Part shown: in pieces, positions 1 through 8,212 of the stretch
Layout of the letters: the number at the start of each line of letters is the position of its first letter
Position numbering within the stretch: the first letter of the stretch is position 1
Assembly: GCA_028708215.1 (NCBI GenBank)
Contig: JAQVZL010000008.1
Coordinates: forward strand, 1-42,482
DNA: 42,482 nt
Direction: 5' to 3'
Origin: Bacteroidales bacterium
GTDB taxonomy: Bacteria > Bacteroidota > Bacteroidia > Bacteroidales > UBA932
The notes under the pieces: generated by a model
Seen by the model: only the letters and a program-made list of their open reading frames with translations
Database searches by the model: none
Told to the model about the DNA's origin: nothing
Made by a program: the position numbers and the translations under genes

Positions 1-1028
1 TGATAGATCAGAGAGCCTTCTCAGATGTCTTAACTACAGTAGATATGGGTAAGTTAGATGTGCAAGTAAAGGTAGATAAAGAGAAAGCATCTCAGATGGG
101 ACTTAATGTTGCCATGGTAGGAATGCAGGTGCGTCAAAATTTATATGGTACTGAGTCTGGAGATTATACAGAAGATGGAGTAGATTACGGTGTTGTGATA
201 CAATATGCTTCAGAGTATAGAGATGCAATCTCAAAACTAGGTGAAATGCAAATAACTAATCTATTAGGGCAGCAAGTTCCTCTCTCTTTAGTGGCCTCTA
301 TTGTAGAAGAGAGCGCTCCAATAGAGATTCAACGTTTAGCGCAGCAGAGATATGTAAAAACTGTTGCCAATTTGAACGACATCTCTTTAGGAGAAGGAAC
401 TCAGTTAGCTCAAAAGATGATTGATGAATATGATATTCCCCAGGGAGTAACAGTAGAAATTGGTGGCCAGGTAGATGATCAATCATCTTCATTTCAGTCT
501 CTTTCTCTCATATTTTTCTTAGGAGTAGTATTAGTATATATGGTAATGGCAGCTCAGTTTGAGTCATTTAAAGATCCGTTTATTATTCTTTTTGCAATTC
601 CTTTTACTCTTGTTGGGGTTATTCTAGCATTTTTTGTAACAAATATTACTTTGAGTGTTGTAACCTTTATTGGATTAATTATGCTCATTGGTATTGTGGT
701 GAATAACGGAATTGTATTGGTAGATTATATTAATATGTTACGTAAAAGAAACTACCCTTTAAGCGATGCTGTAATGGAGGCTGGTAGGTCAAGGCTACGT
801 CCTGTGCTTATGACTTCGTTTACTACTATTCTTGGTATGTTGCCTATGGCACTTAGTACTGGAATGGGAAAAGAGATTTATTCTCCATTAGGGATTACCA
901 TTATTGGAGGGTTAACAATCTCTTTATTAACTACATTAATTCTTGTCCCAACTATGTACACTACACTCTATCATCGTACATTAGTAAGTGATCGTGCTTT
1001 GGTAAAGTTGAAGTCAACTAAAGAGTAA
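1..1028 (+). CDS. RND efflux transporter, C-terminal part (5' end outside window)
   Basis: The reading frame is open from base 3, so the gene begins upstream of the window and only its last ~342 codons are seen. They hold the end of the second periplasmic porter loop (to about base 490) and then the closing group of transmembrane helices. Typical RND stretches are visible, such as MVMAAQFESFKDPF, GIVVNNGIVLVDYIN and SRLRPVLMTSFTTILGMLP. This matches the HAE1/AcrB-like and CusA-like pumps, which use the proton gradient to export drugs, detergents or metals with a membrane-fusion protein and a TolC-type channel. Those partners are presumably upstream and not visible. The substrate cannot be told from this part, because the proton-relay Asp residues of TM4 lie outside the window. 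A small PII-like gene follows 94 bp downstream. Confidence 0.93.
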   Translation, partial: IDQRAFSDVLTTVDMGKLDVQVKVDKEKASQMGLNVAMVGMQVRQNLYGTESGDYTEDGVDYGVVIQYASEYRDAISKLGEMQITNLLGQQVPLSLVASIVEESAPIEIQRLAQQRYVKTVANLNDISLGEGTQLAQKMIDEYDIPQGVTVEIGGQVDDQSSSFQSLSLIFFLGVVLVYMVMAAQFESFKDPFIILFAIPFTLVGVILAFFVTNITLSVVTFIGLIMLIGIVVNNGIVLVDYINMLRKRNYPLSDAVMEAGRSRLRPVLMTSFTTILGMLPMALSTGMGKEIYSPLGITIIGGLTISLLTTLILVPTMYTTLYHRTLVSDRALVKLKSTKE

Positions 1029-1068
1029 AGTAATTAGGTAGAGTTAATTAATATTTAATATATTTTGT

Positions 1069-1097
1069 GCATGAGGCGATTATAGCTTGTCTCATGC
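1069..1097 (+). promoter_or_regulatory. Hairpin between the RND gene and the PII-like gene
   Basis: GCATGAG at 1069-1075 pairs perfectly with CTCATGC at 1091-1097 around a 15-nt loop. Only a weak T-rich stretch follows, so this is a poor terminator. It could attenuate or stabilise the transcript between the two genes. That is inference from base pairing alone. Confidence 0.3.
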
Positions 1098-1122
1098 CTT
1101 TAATACTAATTATAGATTTAAA

Positions 1123-1440
1123 ATGAAATTTGTTTATATAACATGTTACGTAAGTATGCTAGAGCCTTTGACCCTTTTGCTCGAAGAATTAGGGTGTGCA
1201 AATTACCAAGTAGTTGAACAGGTAACAGCAAGAAGCCAGTGGGGGGAACCTAGGCAAAACAATGCAGTTTGGCCTGGATACAATTCATCTATTTTTATAC
1301 AGGAAAGTGACCTTTCAAAAGTGAATAACCTAATGGAAAAGATAGAAGAGATGAATTCAAGAGCATTTAACAATGGCGAGCTGATAGTTGCATTCACCTT
1401 AAATGTAGAAAACTATATTCATATAAAACCCGTTGATTGA
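1123..1440 (+). CDS. Small PII-like / DUF3240-like protein (105 aa)
   Basis: I chose the ATG at 1123 (MKFVYITCYVSML...). The frame stays open back to a TTG at 1087, but those 12 extra codons lie in the intergenic hairpin and look non-coding. The protein starts with a beta strand, followed by a helix (LEPLTLLLEELGC) and a strand-rich second half ending in LIVAFTLNVENYI. This resembles the ferredoxin-like trimer fold of PII and CutA-like proteins that are often encoded beside RND and heavy-metal efflux pumps. The placement directly after the pump gene supports a regulatory or accessory role in efflux. The family assignment rests on size, predicted fold pattern and context, because no diagnostic PII T-loop motif is visible. 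It may instead be a Bacteroidota-specific family with no known function. Confidence 0.6.
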   Translation: MKFVYITCYVSMLEPLTLLLEELGCANYQVVEQVTARSQWGEPRQNNAVWPGYNSSIFIQESDLSKVNNLMEKIEEMNSRAFNNGELIVAFTLNVENYIHIKPVD

Positions 1441-1547
1441 TTCAGTAAAATTCAAGTTAGTTAGCCCGTAGCCTGTCTCCTCAAACCACTTCATCTAATT
1501 AGCTAAAAAAGAGACGTTGCTTTATGTTGAGCAGAACAGAGCGAACA

Positions 1548-1680
1548 TTGCCAGGAGATAATTACACGTAAGTACTTAGTAAACAAGTATTTAGCTTTTC
1601 TAAATGAACCCAAAAGGGCTTATTTCCAAAAGCTAACTACCACTTAGTAAGCAGGTTGCGAGCAGTCATCTCCCGGGAAA
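1548..1680. repeat. Long imperfect inverted repeat (foldback element or structured RNA)
   Basis: The core is TAGCTTTT at 1592-1599 facing AAAAGCTA at about 1628-1635. Inside it AAAT/ATTT and CCC/GGG pair around an AAAA tip. An outer arm TTGCCAGGAGAT (about 1548-1559) matches the complement of ATCTCCCGGGAA (about 1669-1680) at 10 of 12 positions. The spacers between inner and outer arms are nearly equal, 32 and 33 nt, so the whole 133 bp is symmetric. A 9-bp direct repeat ACTTAGTAA (1574-1582 and 1642-1650) flanks the core. No transposase is present. It could be a MITE-like remnant or a hairpin RNA with a central bubble. Confidence 0.5.
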
Positions 1681-1698
1681 TCGTCCCCCAGGGAAAAA

Positions 1699-1722
1699 TC
1701 AGATGAATTATCAGATGAATTA
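1699..1722. repeat. Tandem 12-mer repeat, two copies plus a worn third
   Basis: TCAGATGAATTA occurs at 1699-1710 and again, without change, at 1711-1722. The next bases (TTAGATAGAATG) look like a diverged third copy. The repeat lies in non-coding DNA. Confidence 0.75.
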
Positions 1723-1770
1723 TTAGATAGAATGTTTTGGGCAATATTATAACTAAAATTTTACCAATAC

Positions 1771-1788
1771 TCATACTCATACTCATAC
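1771..1788. repeat. TCATAC hexamer, three perfect copies
   Basis: Three adjacent TCATAC units are flanked on both sides by CAATAC (about 1765-1770 and 1795-1800). This is a short microsatellite in non-coding DNA. It is too short and has no spacers, so it is not a CRISPR array. Confidence 0.8.
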
Positions 1789-1979
1789 TTATAACAATAC
1801 TCTATGTTCTAATTATATGTTAGTTACAGGGTGGGAAACTTCATACCTACGAATTTGGGCTACTGCGTCGGCCACCAGTTGCTTTTTATTTACCCACACA
1901 AAAACAGTTTTGAGCTGTGCTCAAAGGGTTTTGTTTTTACGCATCTGCTCTTTCAAGCGAGCTTGATTCGCGATGTCAT

Positions 1980-2010
1980 AAAAACAAAAAAGCCAAGCGT
2001 TTGCTTGGCT
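1980..2010 (-). terminator. Rho-independent terminator of tRNA-Lys
   Basis: AGCCAAGC (1991-1998) pairs perfectly with GCTTGGCT (2003-2010) around a GTTT loop. On the minus strand the stem is followed by a T-rich run (complement of the A-rich 1980-1990). It lies ten bases past the 3' end of the tRNA, which fits termination of its transcript. A T-rich stretch on the other side (2012-2018) may let it work in both directions. Confidence 0.8.
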
Positions 2011-2019
2011 CTGTTTTTG

Positions 2020-2092
2020 TGATCCAGCTGGGGCTCGAACCCAGGACCCCAACATTAAAAGTGTTGTGCTCTACCTGCTGAGCTACTGAATC
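2020..2092 (-). tRNA. trnK: tRNA-Lys (anticodon UUU)
   Basis: The minus strand folds into a complete cloverleaf of 73 nt. The acceptor stem GATTCAG pairs with CTGGATC with one G-T pair. The D arm is GCTC/GAGC. The anticodon stem CAACA/TGTTG encloses the loop CTTTTAA, giving anticodon TTT. The T arm CTGGG/CCCAG carries the TTCGAGC loop. The discriminator base is A and CCA is not encoded. It is a single tRNA gene with its own promoter (2109-2140) and terminator (1991-2010). Confidence 0.96.
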
Positions 2093-2108
2093 TTCCGTTT
2101 GAGGAGTG

Positions 2109-2140
2109 CAAAGATATGGTAACAATGTTTTAATTCCAAA
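2109..2140 (-). promoter_or_regulatory. Bacteroidota-type promoter for tRNA-Lys
   Basis: On the minus strand there is TTTG (complement of 2137-2140), a 20-nt spacer, and TATCTTTG (complement of 2109-2116). Both boxes match the phylum consensus TTTG/TAnnTTTG exactly. The -7 box ends 17 nt before the 5' end of the tRNA, so the primary transcript would have a very short leader for RNase P to remove. Confidence 0.85.
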
Positions 2141-2170
2141 TTTCTTTTTAATAATATTGATAAAATAGAG

Positions 2171-2178
2171 TAAATTTG
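2171..2178 (+). promoter_or_regulatory. Probable -7 box for the gene at 2217
   Basis: TAAATTTG matches the Bacteroidota -7 consensus TAnnTTTG exactly and sits 38 bp before the chosen start codon. No clear TTTG lies at the usual distance upstream. This promoter would diverge from that of tRNA-Lys, whose -33 box is only 30 bp away. Confidence 0.45.
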
Positions 2179-2216
2179 TTCCTAAATCTATGTTTTAATA
2201 TTATTTGAGAGGCTTT

Positions 2217-3083
2217 ATGGAGCAGTTGTTTGTTTTGGAAATCAGGGAGTTTTTAGATTCGTATTCGCTCAAATATTATTTGATGGAAAATCATTTAATT
2301 TTGCCTAATTATTGTTTAAAATTGAGTTTTGTTTCACTTAATAGAGGCACTTCTTTAAATAATGATGGCTCTTTTTTAGAGAATGTGAATGAAAATAGTC
2401 GAAAAGTAAATGATGGTGGGTTTAGGGAAATTAGAGTTTATGAAGATTTGTGGTTTACTAAGGGAGATATTATCAAAAACAGATTAAGGGCGTTACTTGG
2501 TAAAGGAGAGGCTATCTTTGCCAGAAAATGTGTGGTAGCCAATATTGATGCAAATAAAGCGATAGGGTTTTTAGAGAAGAATCATATTTTGGGGTATTCT
2601 AGAGCTAAATTCTTTTATGGGCTCTTCTATTGTGAGAGGCTGGTTGCTGTGGCAGCCTTTTCGGCACCTCGGCCAATCAAGAGAGAGAGTGGGGTTGTTA
2701 GCTCTTTTGAGTGGGTGAGATATGCGAGTGTTGGTTCTTCAAGAGTAGTGGGGGGCATGGGGCGTCTTTTAAGTGCATTTGTAGAGGAGAAGAGCCCTCA
2801 GGAGGTAATGAGTTATGCCGATCTGGACTGGGGCGGGCAGAATGGCTATAATGGGAGTGGCGTTGCTTATAAAAAGCTGGGATTTGAACTTGTTGGAAAA
2901 ACACCTCCAGTAAAATTTATGGTAGACCCTAAGACCTACCAGAGATATTCATTAAAAAAGCTCTTGAAAGACCGTAAATACAATAGTAGTAAATACAGCT
3001 CCCAAGAGCTATTAGAAAAACAATTTATTTTACTTTCTAACTCGGGAAATTTTAAGTTTCTCAGGAGTTTCTCCCTTCTTTAA
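2217..3083 (+). CDS. GNAT/Mom-like protein with degenerate VSR/homing-endonuclease-like N-terminus (288 aa)
   Basis: I chose the ATG at 2217; an in-frame TTG at 2205 is a weaker option. The first ~95 residues follow the layout of the small nuclease domain found in phage and homing endonucleases of VSR type, ending in the hallmark-like REIRVYEDLW followed by a helix (KGDIIKNRLRALLG). The usual catalytic Asp and Glu of the central strands seem to be missing in PNYCLKLSFVSLNRG, so this part is probably inactive. After the linker IFARKCVV comes a GNAT-like domain (FLEKNHILGY, then WVRYASVG and VVGGMGRLLSAF, then YADLDWGGQNGY and YKKLGFELVGKTPP). In phages this domain accompanies such nucleases and is related to the Mom type of acyltransferase fold. 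The gene is richer in G than its neighbours, sits between tRNA-Lys and clpC, and overlaps the 3' end of clpC by 54 bp tail to tail. Its function is unknown. The domain reading is from pattern memory, not a search. Confidence 0.65.
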   Translation: MEQLFVLEIREFLDSYSLKYYLMENHLILPNYCLKLSFVSLNRGTSLNNDGSFLENVNENSRKVNDGGFREIRVYEDLWFTKGDIIKNRLRALLGKGEAIFARKCVVANIDANKAIGFLEKNHILGYSRAKFFYGLFYCERLVAVAAFSAPRPIKRESGVVSSFEWVRYASVGSSRVVGGMGRLLSAFVEEKSPQEVMSYADLDWGGQNGYNGSGVAYKKLGFELVGKTPPVKFMVDPKTYQRYSLKKLLKDRKYNSSKYSSQELLEKQFILLSNSGNFKFLRSFSLL

Positions 3084-5549
3084 TCCTTTTTTATCTACGT
3101 CAATTGAGATTTTGTCTCCCATTTTGTATTTGCCACTAATTATTGCCTCGGCCAATAGATCTTCTATATGCCTTTGCATTGCCCTTTTTAGTGGCCTTGC
3201 TCCATATTGAGGGTCGTAACCAACATTGGCTACAAACATTTTGGCCTCTTCAGTTAAAGATAGAGAGTAGCCAGCAGCCTCTGTTCTTTGATAGAGATCT
3301 TTGAGCTCAATATCAATAATTTTGCATATATCTTCTTTAGTGAGCTGGTTAAAGAGTATCTGTTCATCTAGACGATTAAGAAACTCAGGTGCAAAGGTTT
3401 TTTTAAGAACTTGCTCTATTATAAATTTACTGTTTTCTGTTATGTTCCTTTTAGTAACATTAGAGAAACCTAGCCCTGCTCCAAAATCTTTTAACTCTCT
3501 ACTACCAACATTGGAGGTCATAATGAGTAGAGTATTTCTAAAGTCTATATGCCGTCCATTGCTATCGGTAAGGCGCCCCTCGTCTAGTACCTGTAAAAGT
3601 AAGTTGAAAATATCTGGGTGTGCTTTCTCAATCTCGTCTAATAATATAACAGAGTAAGGCCTTCTTCTTACCTTTTCACTCAACTGGCCACCCTCGTTAT
3701 ACCCAACATATCCAGGAGGCGCTCCAATGAGTCTAGAGAGGGCAAATTTCTCCATATATTCACTCATATCTACTCTAATTAAGTTATCTGTTGAGTCAAA
3801 AAGATACTCTGTAAGTACTTTGGCAAGTTGAGTTTTCCCAACGCCCGTTGGTCCTAAAAAAAGAAATGTACCAATTGGTTTATTTGGGTCTTTAAGCCCA
3901 GCTCTATTTCTTTGAATAGCTTTTACAATTTTCTCTACAGCTTGGTCTTGCCCAATTATTTTTTTGCGTATTTGTTCTCCCATTTGGCTGAGTCTATCAC
4001 CCTCTTTTTGTGCAAGTCTTTGGACAGGAACATTTGTAATCATAGAGAGCACCTGGGCCACATCACTTTCATTTACCTCATCTGGGTTGAGGTTTTGCTC
4101 TTCTCTCCACTTTTCTTGAGCTATCTCTAACTCTTGAATTTTACTGTTTTCTAAATCACGAATTTGAGCTGCTTTTTCAAATTCATTTACTGCAACCACA
4201 GCTCTCTTTTGTTCACGTAAAGAGTCTAACTCCTCTTCTAAGGCAGATACAAAATCTGGAACCTTAAGGTGTCTAAGATGTACTCTTGAACCAGCTTCGT
4301 CCATAGCATCTATTGCTTTATCTGGGAGACAACGGTCTGTAATATATCTTTGAGATAGTTTGATACAAGCAATAATGGCCTCATCTGTATATTTAACATT
4401 GTGGTGTTTTTCATATCTCTCCTTAATACTAGATAGAATTTCATAGGTCTCTTCATATGAAGTAGGGTCTATTAAAACCTTCTGAAATCTTCTCTCAAGA
4501 GCGCCATCTTTCTCTATAAACTCTCTATATTCATCTAAAGTTGTAGCTCCTATACATTGGATTTCACCACGAGCAAGTGCAGGTTTAAGCATATTTGCAG
4601 CATCTAATGATCCAGAAGCTCCACCAGCTCCAACTAGAGTGTGAAGTTCATCTATAAAGAGAATTATATTGGGGTTTTTGCTCAATTCATTTAAAATTGC
4701 CTTCATTCTCTCTTCGAACTGCCCTCTATATTTAGTTCCTGCTACAATTGAACCAATATCTATAGAGACTATTCTTTTATTAACAAGTGCTCTAGAGACC
4801 TTTTTTTGAGCAATAAGTTGCGCTAAACCCTCTGCTATAGCAGATTTACCTACACCAGGTTCTCCAATAATAATTGGGTTATTCTTTTTGCGACGCCCTA
4901 GAATTTGAGCTAATCTATCTATCTCTTTATATCTACCTACAACTGGATCTAGGTTTCCCTTAACTGCTGCTGCAGTAAGATCAAAGCCAAAGCTATCTAT
5001 AACTGGAGTATCTGAAGAGGTCTTCTCTGTTTTAGAGGTTTTAGTAGAAGGGGTTGAGCCTCTAGGTTTTTCCATCTCTGGGTCAAATGTAGCCGAAGAA
5101 GAGGGACGGAAAATCTCTTTTCCTTTTAAAGTAGCTTTAATGCTATCGTAGGTGACCTGGTACTCTTTCAAAACATCTACAGAAAAAGCTTCTCCCGCTC
5201 TCATTATAGCTAACAGAAGATGGAGAGGTCCAGGTTTTTCTGACTCCAGTGATTTTGCCTCTAGATACATTAATCTAAGAGATCTTTCTGCTCCAGTAGA
5301 GAGATTAATTTTATATGACTGTTCAAATGGAACTATTTCTCCCACTCTAAGTTTTTTTTCTATTTTCTCTTTCAATAATTTGTAGTCTACTCCAAACTTT
5401 AGTATAGTTTCGAAAGCCGAGTTGTCTTGATGGCGTAAAATACCCATTATCAGGTGGTCTGTTGTAATGGAGTAACTACCCATTCTCATAGACTCCTCTT
5501 TGCTGTAAGAGATAATTTCTTTTAGTTCGTTGGACAATTGAAGGTTCAT
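3030..5549 (-). CDS. clpC: ATP-dependent Clp protease ATPase subunit ClpC
   Basis: This 839-residue Hsp100 unfoldase has the full ClpC plan. A Clp N domain covers about residues 1-145. The first AAA+ module has Walker A GEPGVGKS (229-236) and Walker B ILFIDE (296-301). A coiled-coil middle part carries a UVR-like segment (about 434-470, [13 protein letters not shown]). The second AAA+ module has Walker A GPTGVGKT (566-573) and Walker B VILLDE (634-639). ClpC feeds unfolded proteins to the ClpP protease and so handles stress-damaged or tagged proteins in the cytoplasm. The clpP gene is not in the window. The gene diverges from gyrA across 118 bp. Its last 54 bp overlap the opposing gene at 2217-3083. 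No CtsR-type operator was recognised upstream. Confidence 0.97.
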   Translation of the reverse strand: MNLQLSNELKEIISYSKEESMRMGSYSITTDHLIMGILRHQDNSAFETILKFGVDYKLLKEKIEKKLRVGEIVPFEQSYKINLSTGAERSLRLMYLEAKSLESEKPGPLHLLLAIMRAGEAFSVDVLKEYQVTYDSIKATLKGKEIFRPSSSATFDPEMEKPRGSTPSTKTSKTEKTSSDTPVIDSFGFDLTAAAVKGNLDPVVGRYKEIDRLAQILGRRKKNNPIIIGEPGVGKSAIAEGLAQLIAQKKVSRALVNKRIVSIDIGSIVAGTKYRGQFEERMKAILNELSKNPNIILFIDELHTLVGAGGASGSLDAANMLKPALARGEIQCIGATTLDEYREFIEKDGALERRFQKVLIDPTSYEETYEILSSIKERYEKHHNVKYTDEAIIACIKLSQRYITDRCLPDKAIDAMDEAGSRVHLRHLKVPDFVSALEEELDSLREQKRAVVAVNEFEKAAQIRDLENSKIQELEIAQEKWREEQNLNPDEVNESDVAQVLSMITNVPVQRLAQKEGDRLSQMGEQIRKKIIGQDQAVEKIVKAIQRNRAGLKDPNKPIGTFLFLGPTGVGKTQLAKVLTEYLFDSTDNLIRVDMSEYMEKFALSRLIGAPPGYVGYNEGGQLSEKVRRRPYSVILLDEIEKAHPDIFNLLLQVLDEGRLTDSNGRHIDFRNTLLIMTSNVGSRELKDFGAGLGFSNVTKRNITENSKFIIEQVLKKTFAPEFLNRLDEQILFNQLTKEDICKIIDIELKDLYQRTEAAGYSLSLTEEAKMFVANVGYDPQYGARPLKRAMQRHIEDLLAEAIISGKYKMGDKISIDVDKKGLKKGETPEKLKISRVRK

Positions 5550-5601
5550 TAGTATAAAATATGTTTCTGTATGTACACAATAAAGACAATTATATTTTCA
5601 A

Positions 5602-5633
5602 TTTGTTCAAGAGATTTTTTCTTTGTACTTTAG
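5602..5633 (+). promoter_or_regulatory. Probable promoter of gyrA
   Basis: TTTG at 5602-5605, a 20-nt spacer and TACTTTAG at 5626-5633 match the Bacteroidota promoter except for one base in the -7 box. It ends 34 bp before the gyrA start codon, inside the 118-bp gap that separates gyrA from divergent clpC. Confidence 0.65.
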
Positions 5634-5667
5634 CACCTCTTTTTAAATTTGAAATAGCAAATATAAG

Positions 5668-8169
5668 ATGATTCAAGAACCTGATAATAACGCAAGAATA
5701 ATTAAAATTAACATAGAGGATGAGATGAAAAGCGCCTATATCGATTATTCCATGTCGGTGATTGTTTCTAGAGCTCTTCCAGATGTTCGTGACGGCTTAA
5801 AGCCAGTTCACAGGCGAGTACTTTACGGAATGAACGATTTAGGCCTTTCATCGGGTTCGGGATTTAAAAAATCTGCCCGTATTGTAGGTGAAGTCCTAGG
5901 TAAATATCACCCTCATGGTGATTCAAGCGTATATGAAGCCATGGTTAGAATGGCGCAAGAGTGGAGCCTCCGTTACATGCTAGTAAATGGGCAGGGAAAC
6001 TATGGCTCAATTGATGGAGACTCTGCAGCGGCTATGCGTTATACAGAGGCTAAGTTTAGGAAAATTGCCGAGGAAGTTTTGGCAGATTTAGATAAAAACA
6101 CAGTTGATTTTAAACCTAACTTTGACGACTCCTTAATGGAGCCAGAAGTATTGCCAGCCAAAGCACCACTTCTACTTTTAAACGGAGCTTCTGGTATTGC
6201 AGTAGGTATGGCAACCAATATGCCTCCTCATAATTTATCTGAAACTGTAGATGCTATATGTGCATATATAGACAATAATAATATTACAACCGATGAACTT
6301 CTAGAACATATAAAAGGTCCCGATTTTCCAACTGGTGGAATTATAATGGGCTACCAAGGAATAAAAGACGCCTTTGAAACTGGGAGAGGTAGAGTTGTAG
6401 TGAGAGCGAAAACAGACATAGAGGTAAGCGATAATGGCAGAGAGACAATTGTTATTACCGAAATTCCCTATATGGTAAATAAAAAGGAGTTAATAGAAAA
6501 AATTGCCGATTTAGTAGAGGAGAAAAGAATAGAGGGGATTGCATACATTAATGACGAGAGTGACAGGAATGGGATGCGAATTATAATTCGTCTTAAAATT
6601 GGTACAGTTGCAAATGTAGTTCTCAATACTCTCTTTAAAATGACTGCCATGCAGTCTAGTTTCTCTGTAAACAATATTGCACTTGTAGATGGCAGGCCAA
6701 GACAATTGAATCTTAAGCAACTTATAAAATATTTTGTAAGACATCGTCACGATGTTATAGTAAGAAGAGCTAAATTTGAATTAGAGCAAGCTCAAAAGAG
6801 AGCCCATATCCTAGAAGCTTTACTTGTTGCACTAGACCATATAGATGAAGTGATTTCAATTATTAGATCTTCAAAAGCAGTAGACGAGGCGAAAGAGAGG
6901 TTAATGGAGAGATTCTCTTTTTCTGAAGCTCAAGCTTCTGCAATTGTAGAGATGCGTTTACGCCAACTTACAGGTTTAGAGAGAGCAAAATTACAAGGGG
7001 AGTATGACCAACTTATGAAGGTGATTACTCACTTGACAAATGTCTTGTCTAGCTTTGTTTTACAGATGCAAATAATTAAAGACGAGCTTATAGAGCTTAA
7101 AAACAATTTTGGAGATGACCGTAGGTCAGAGATTGTTCCTTCTGCAGAAGAGTTTAATCCAGAAGATTTTTATCCAGACGAAGACGTTGTTATCACAATA
7201 TCTAGATTAGGTTATATTAAACGTACCCCTTTAATTGATTATAGGATTCAAAATAGAGGAGGGGTAGGAGCTAAAGGGAGCAGTACTCGTGACCAAGACT
7301 TTATAGAGCATATTTATGTTGCAAATATGCATAGCACAATGCTCTTCTTTACTCAAAATGGTAAATGTTTTTGGCTTAAAGTGTACGAAGTGCCAGAGGG
7401 GTCTAAAGCCTCTAAAGGCAGAGCTATTCAAAATGTATTGAATATAAATCCAGACGATAAAGTAATGGCTTATATAAATGTGCCAAAATTGAATGACCAA
7501 GAGTATATTAACAACAATTACATATTACTGGCCACCAAGAAAGGGACTGTTAAAAAGACTACACTAGAAGCTTACTCAAGGCCTCGTGTAAATGGTGTTA
7601 ATGCTATTACGATTAGAGAGGGAGACGAACTATTAGAAGCTGTTTTAACTAATGGTAGTAACGAGATATTACTTGCTGCTAAAGCTGGTAAATGTGTTAG
7701 ATTCAATGAGACACAAGTTAGAGCTATAGGTAGGACAGGAGCAGGAGTTAGAGGCATTAATATTGAAGAGAGTGACCAAGTTATTGGAATGATTTGTATA
7801 GACCCAGAAAAATCTCAAGAAGAGCAAAGAGACATATTTGTAGTTAGTGAAAATGGATTTGGTAAAAGATCACTTCTAGAAGATTATAGGATTACAAAAA
7901 GAGGTGCTAAAGGTGTCAAGACAATCAATATAACAGATAAAACTGGCGCACTTATTGCAATAAAAGGTGTAAATGATCAAAACGATCTTATGATTATTAA
8001 TAAATCTGGTATAACTATAAGAGTTGCAGTATCTGACATTAGATTAACAGGCCGGGCCACTCAAGGGGTGAAGCTTATTAACCTTAAAGAAAACGATAGT
8101 ATAGCAGCTGTTTGCAGTGTTGAAAAAAGTGAAGAGAAACTAATAGAAGATACCTTAACAGACATTTAA
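5668..8169 (+). CDS. gyrA: DNA gyrase subunit A
   Basis: The 833-residue protein has the type IIA topoisomerase breakage-reunion domain followed by a six-bladed C-terminal DNA-wrapping domain. With GyrB it introduces negative supercoils using ATP. The catalytic pair is R124-Y125 in AAAMRYTE. The quinolone-target region reads [12 protein letters not shown] (from H81). Its Ser86 and Glu90 match the positions of E. coli Ser83 and Asp87, and Glu at the second site is a normal susceptible residue in many species. The GyrA box in the C-terminal domain is degenerate (TKRGAKG, 743-749, against QRRGGKG), and other blades carry [16 protein letters not shown] and GRATQGVKL. ParC is the main alternative, but the start, length and the downstream TPR gene fit GyrA of this phylum. 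It is probably co-transcribed with the TPR gene 43 bp downstream. Confidence 0.95.
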   Translation: MIQEPDNNARIIKINIEDEMKSAYIDYSMSVIVSRALPDVRDGLKPVHRRVLYGMNDLGLSSGSGFKKSARIVGEVLGKYHPHGDSSVYEAMVRMAQEWSLRYMLVNGQGNYGSIDGDSAAAMRYTEAKFRKIAEEVLADLDKNTVDFKPNFDDSLMEPEVLPAKAPLLLLNGASGIAVGMATNMPPHNLSETVDAICAYIDNNNITTDELLEHIKGPDFPTGGIIMGYQGIKDAFETGRGRVVVRAKTDIEVSDNGRETIVITEIPYMVNKKELIEKIADLVEEKRIEGIAYINDESDRNGMRIIIRLKIGTVANVVLNTLFKMTAMQSSFSVNNIALVDGRPRQLNLKQLIKYFVRHRHDVIVRRAKFELEQAQKRAHILEALLVALDHIDEVISIIRSSKAVDEAKERLMERFSFSEAQASAIVEMRLRQLTGLERAKLQGEYDQLMKVITHLTNVLSSFVLQMQIIKDELIELKNNFGDDRRSEIVPSAEEFNPEDFYPDEDVVITISRLGYIKRTPLIDYRIQNRGGVGAKGSSTRDQDFIEHIYVANMHSTMLFFTQNGKCFWLKVYEVPEGSKASKGRAIQNVLNINPDDKVMAYINVPKLNDQEYINNNYILLATKKGTVKKTTLEAYSRPRVNGVNAITIREGDELLEAVLTNGSNEILLAAKAGKCVRFNETQVRAIGRTGAGVRGINIEESDQVIGMICIDPEKSQEEQRDIFVVSENGFGKRSLLEDYRITKRGAKGVKTINITDKTGALIAIKGVNDQNDLMIINKSGITIRVAVSDIRLTGRATQGVKLINLKENDSIAAVCSVEKSEEKLIEDTLTDI

Positions 8170-8212
8170 CCAATCAAACATATTGTTAATTTAAAAAATC
8201 TGAATATTCAAA

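Larger units (their letters stand above)
1441..1990. other. Non-coding, repeat-rich stretch next to tRNA-Lys
   Basis: No convincing gene lies in these 550 bases. The only open frame on the plus strand (1831-2022) runs into the tRNA terminator and has no recognisable product. Several small repeats are present: a long imperfect inverted repeat (1548-1680), two copies of a 12-mer (1699-1722) and three TCATAC hexamers (1771-1788). There is also a hairpin at 1908-1926 (TTTGAGC/GCTCAAA arms) followed by a T-rich run, and a near-palindrome TCAAGCGAGCTTGA at about 1951-1966. The mix suggests decayed DNA or a structured RNA beside a tRNA gene, which is a common insertion site. Confidence 0.6.

Noticed and set aside
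1771..1788. TCATAC repeats as a CRISPR array
   Set aside because: Units are six bases with no spacers, and no cas genes are present.
1896..1938. Hairpin TTTGAGC/GCTCAAA with a T-rich tail as a terminator on the plus strand
   Set aside because: No plus-strand gene lies upstream within 450 bp and the T tract is interrupted, so it is mentioned only as part of the non-coding stretch.
1831..2022. Open frame of 63 codons on the plus strand
   Set aside because: It runs through the tRNA-Lys terminator into the tRNA end, has no recognisable domain and lies in repeat-rich non-coding DNA.
5920..5960. Possible quinolone-resistance change in GyrA (Glu at the Asp87 position)
   Set aside because: Glu at this site is the normal residue in many susceptible bacteria, and the key Ser is present.
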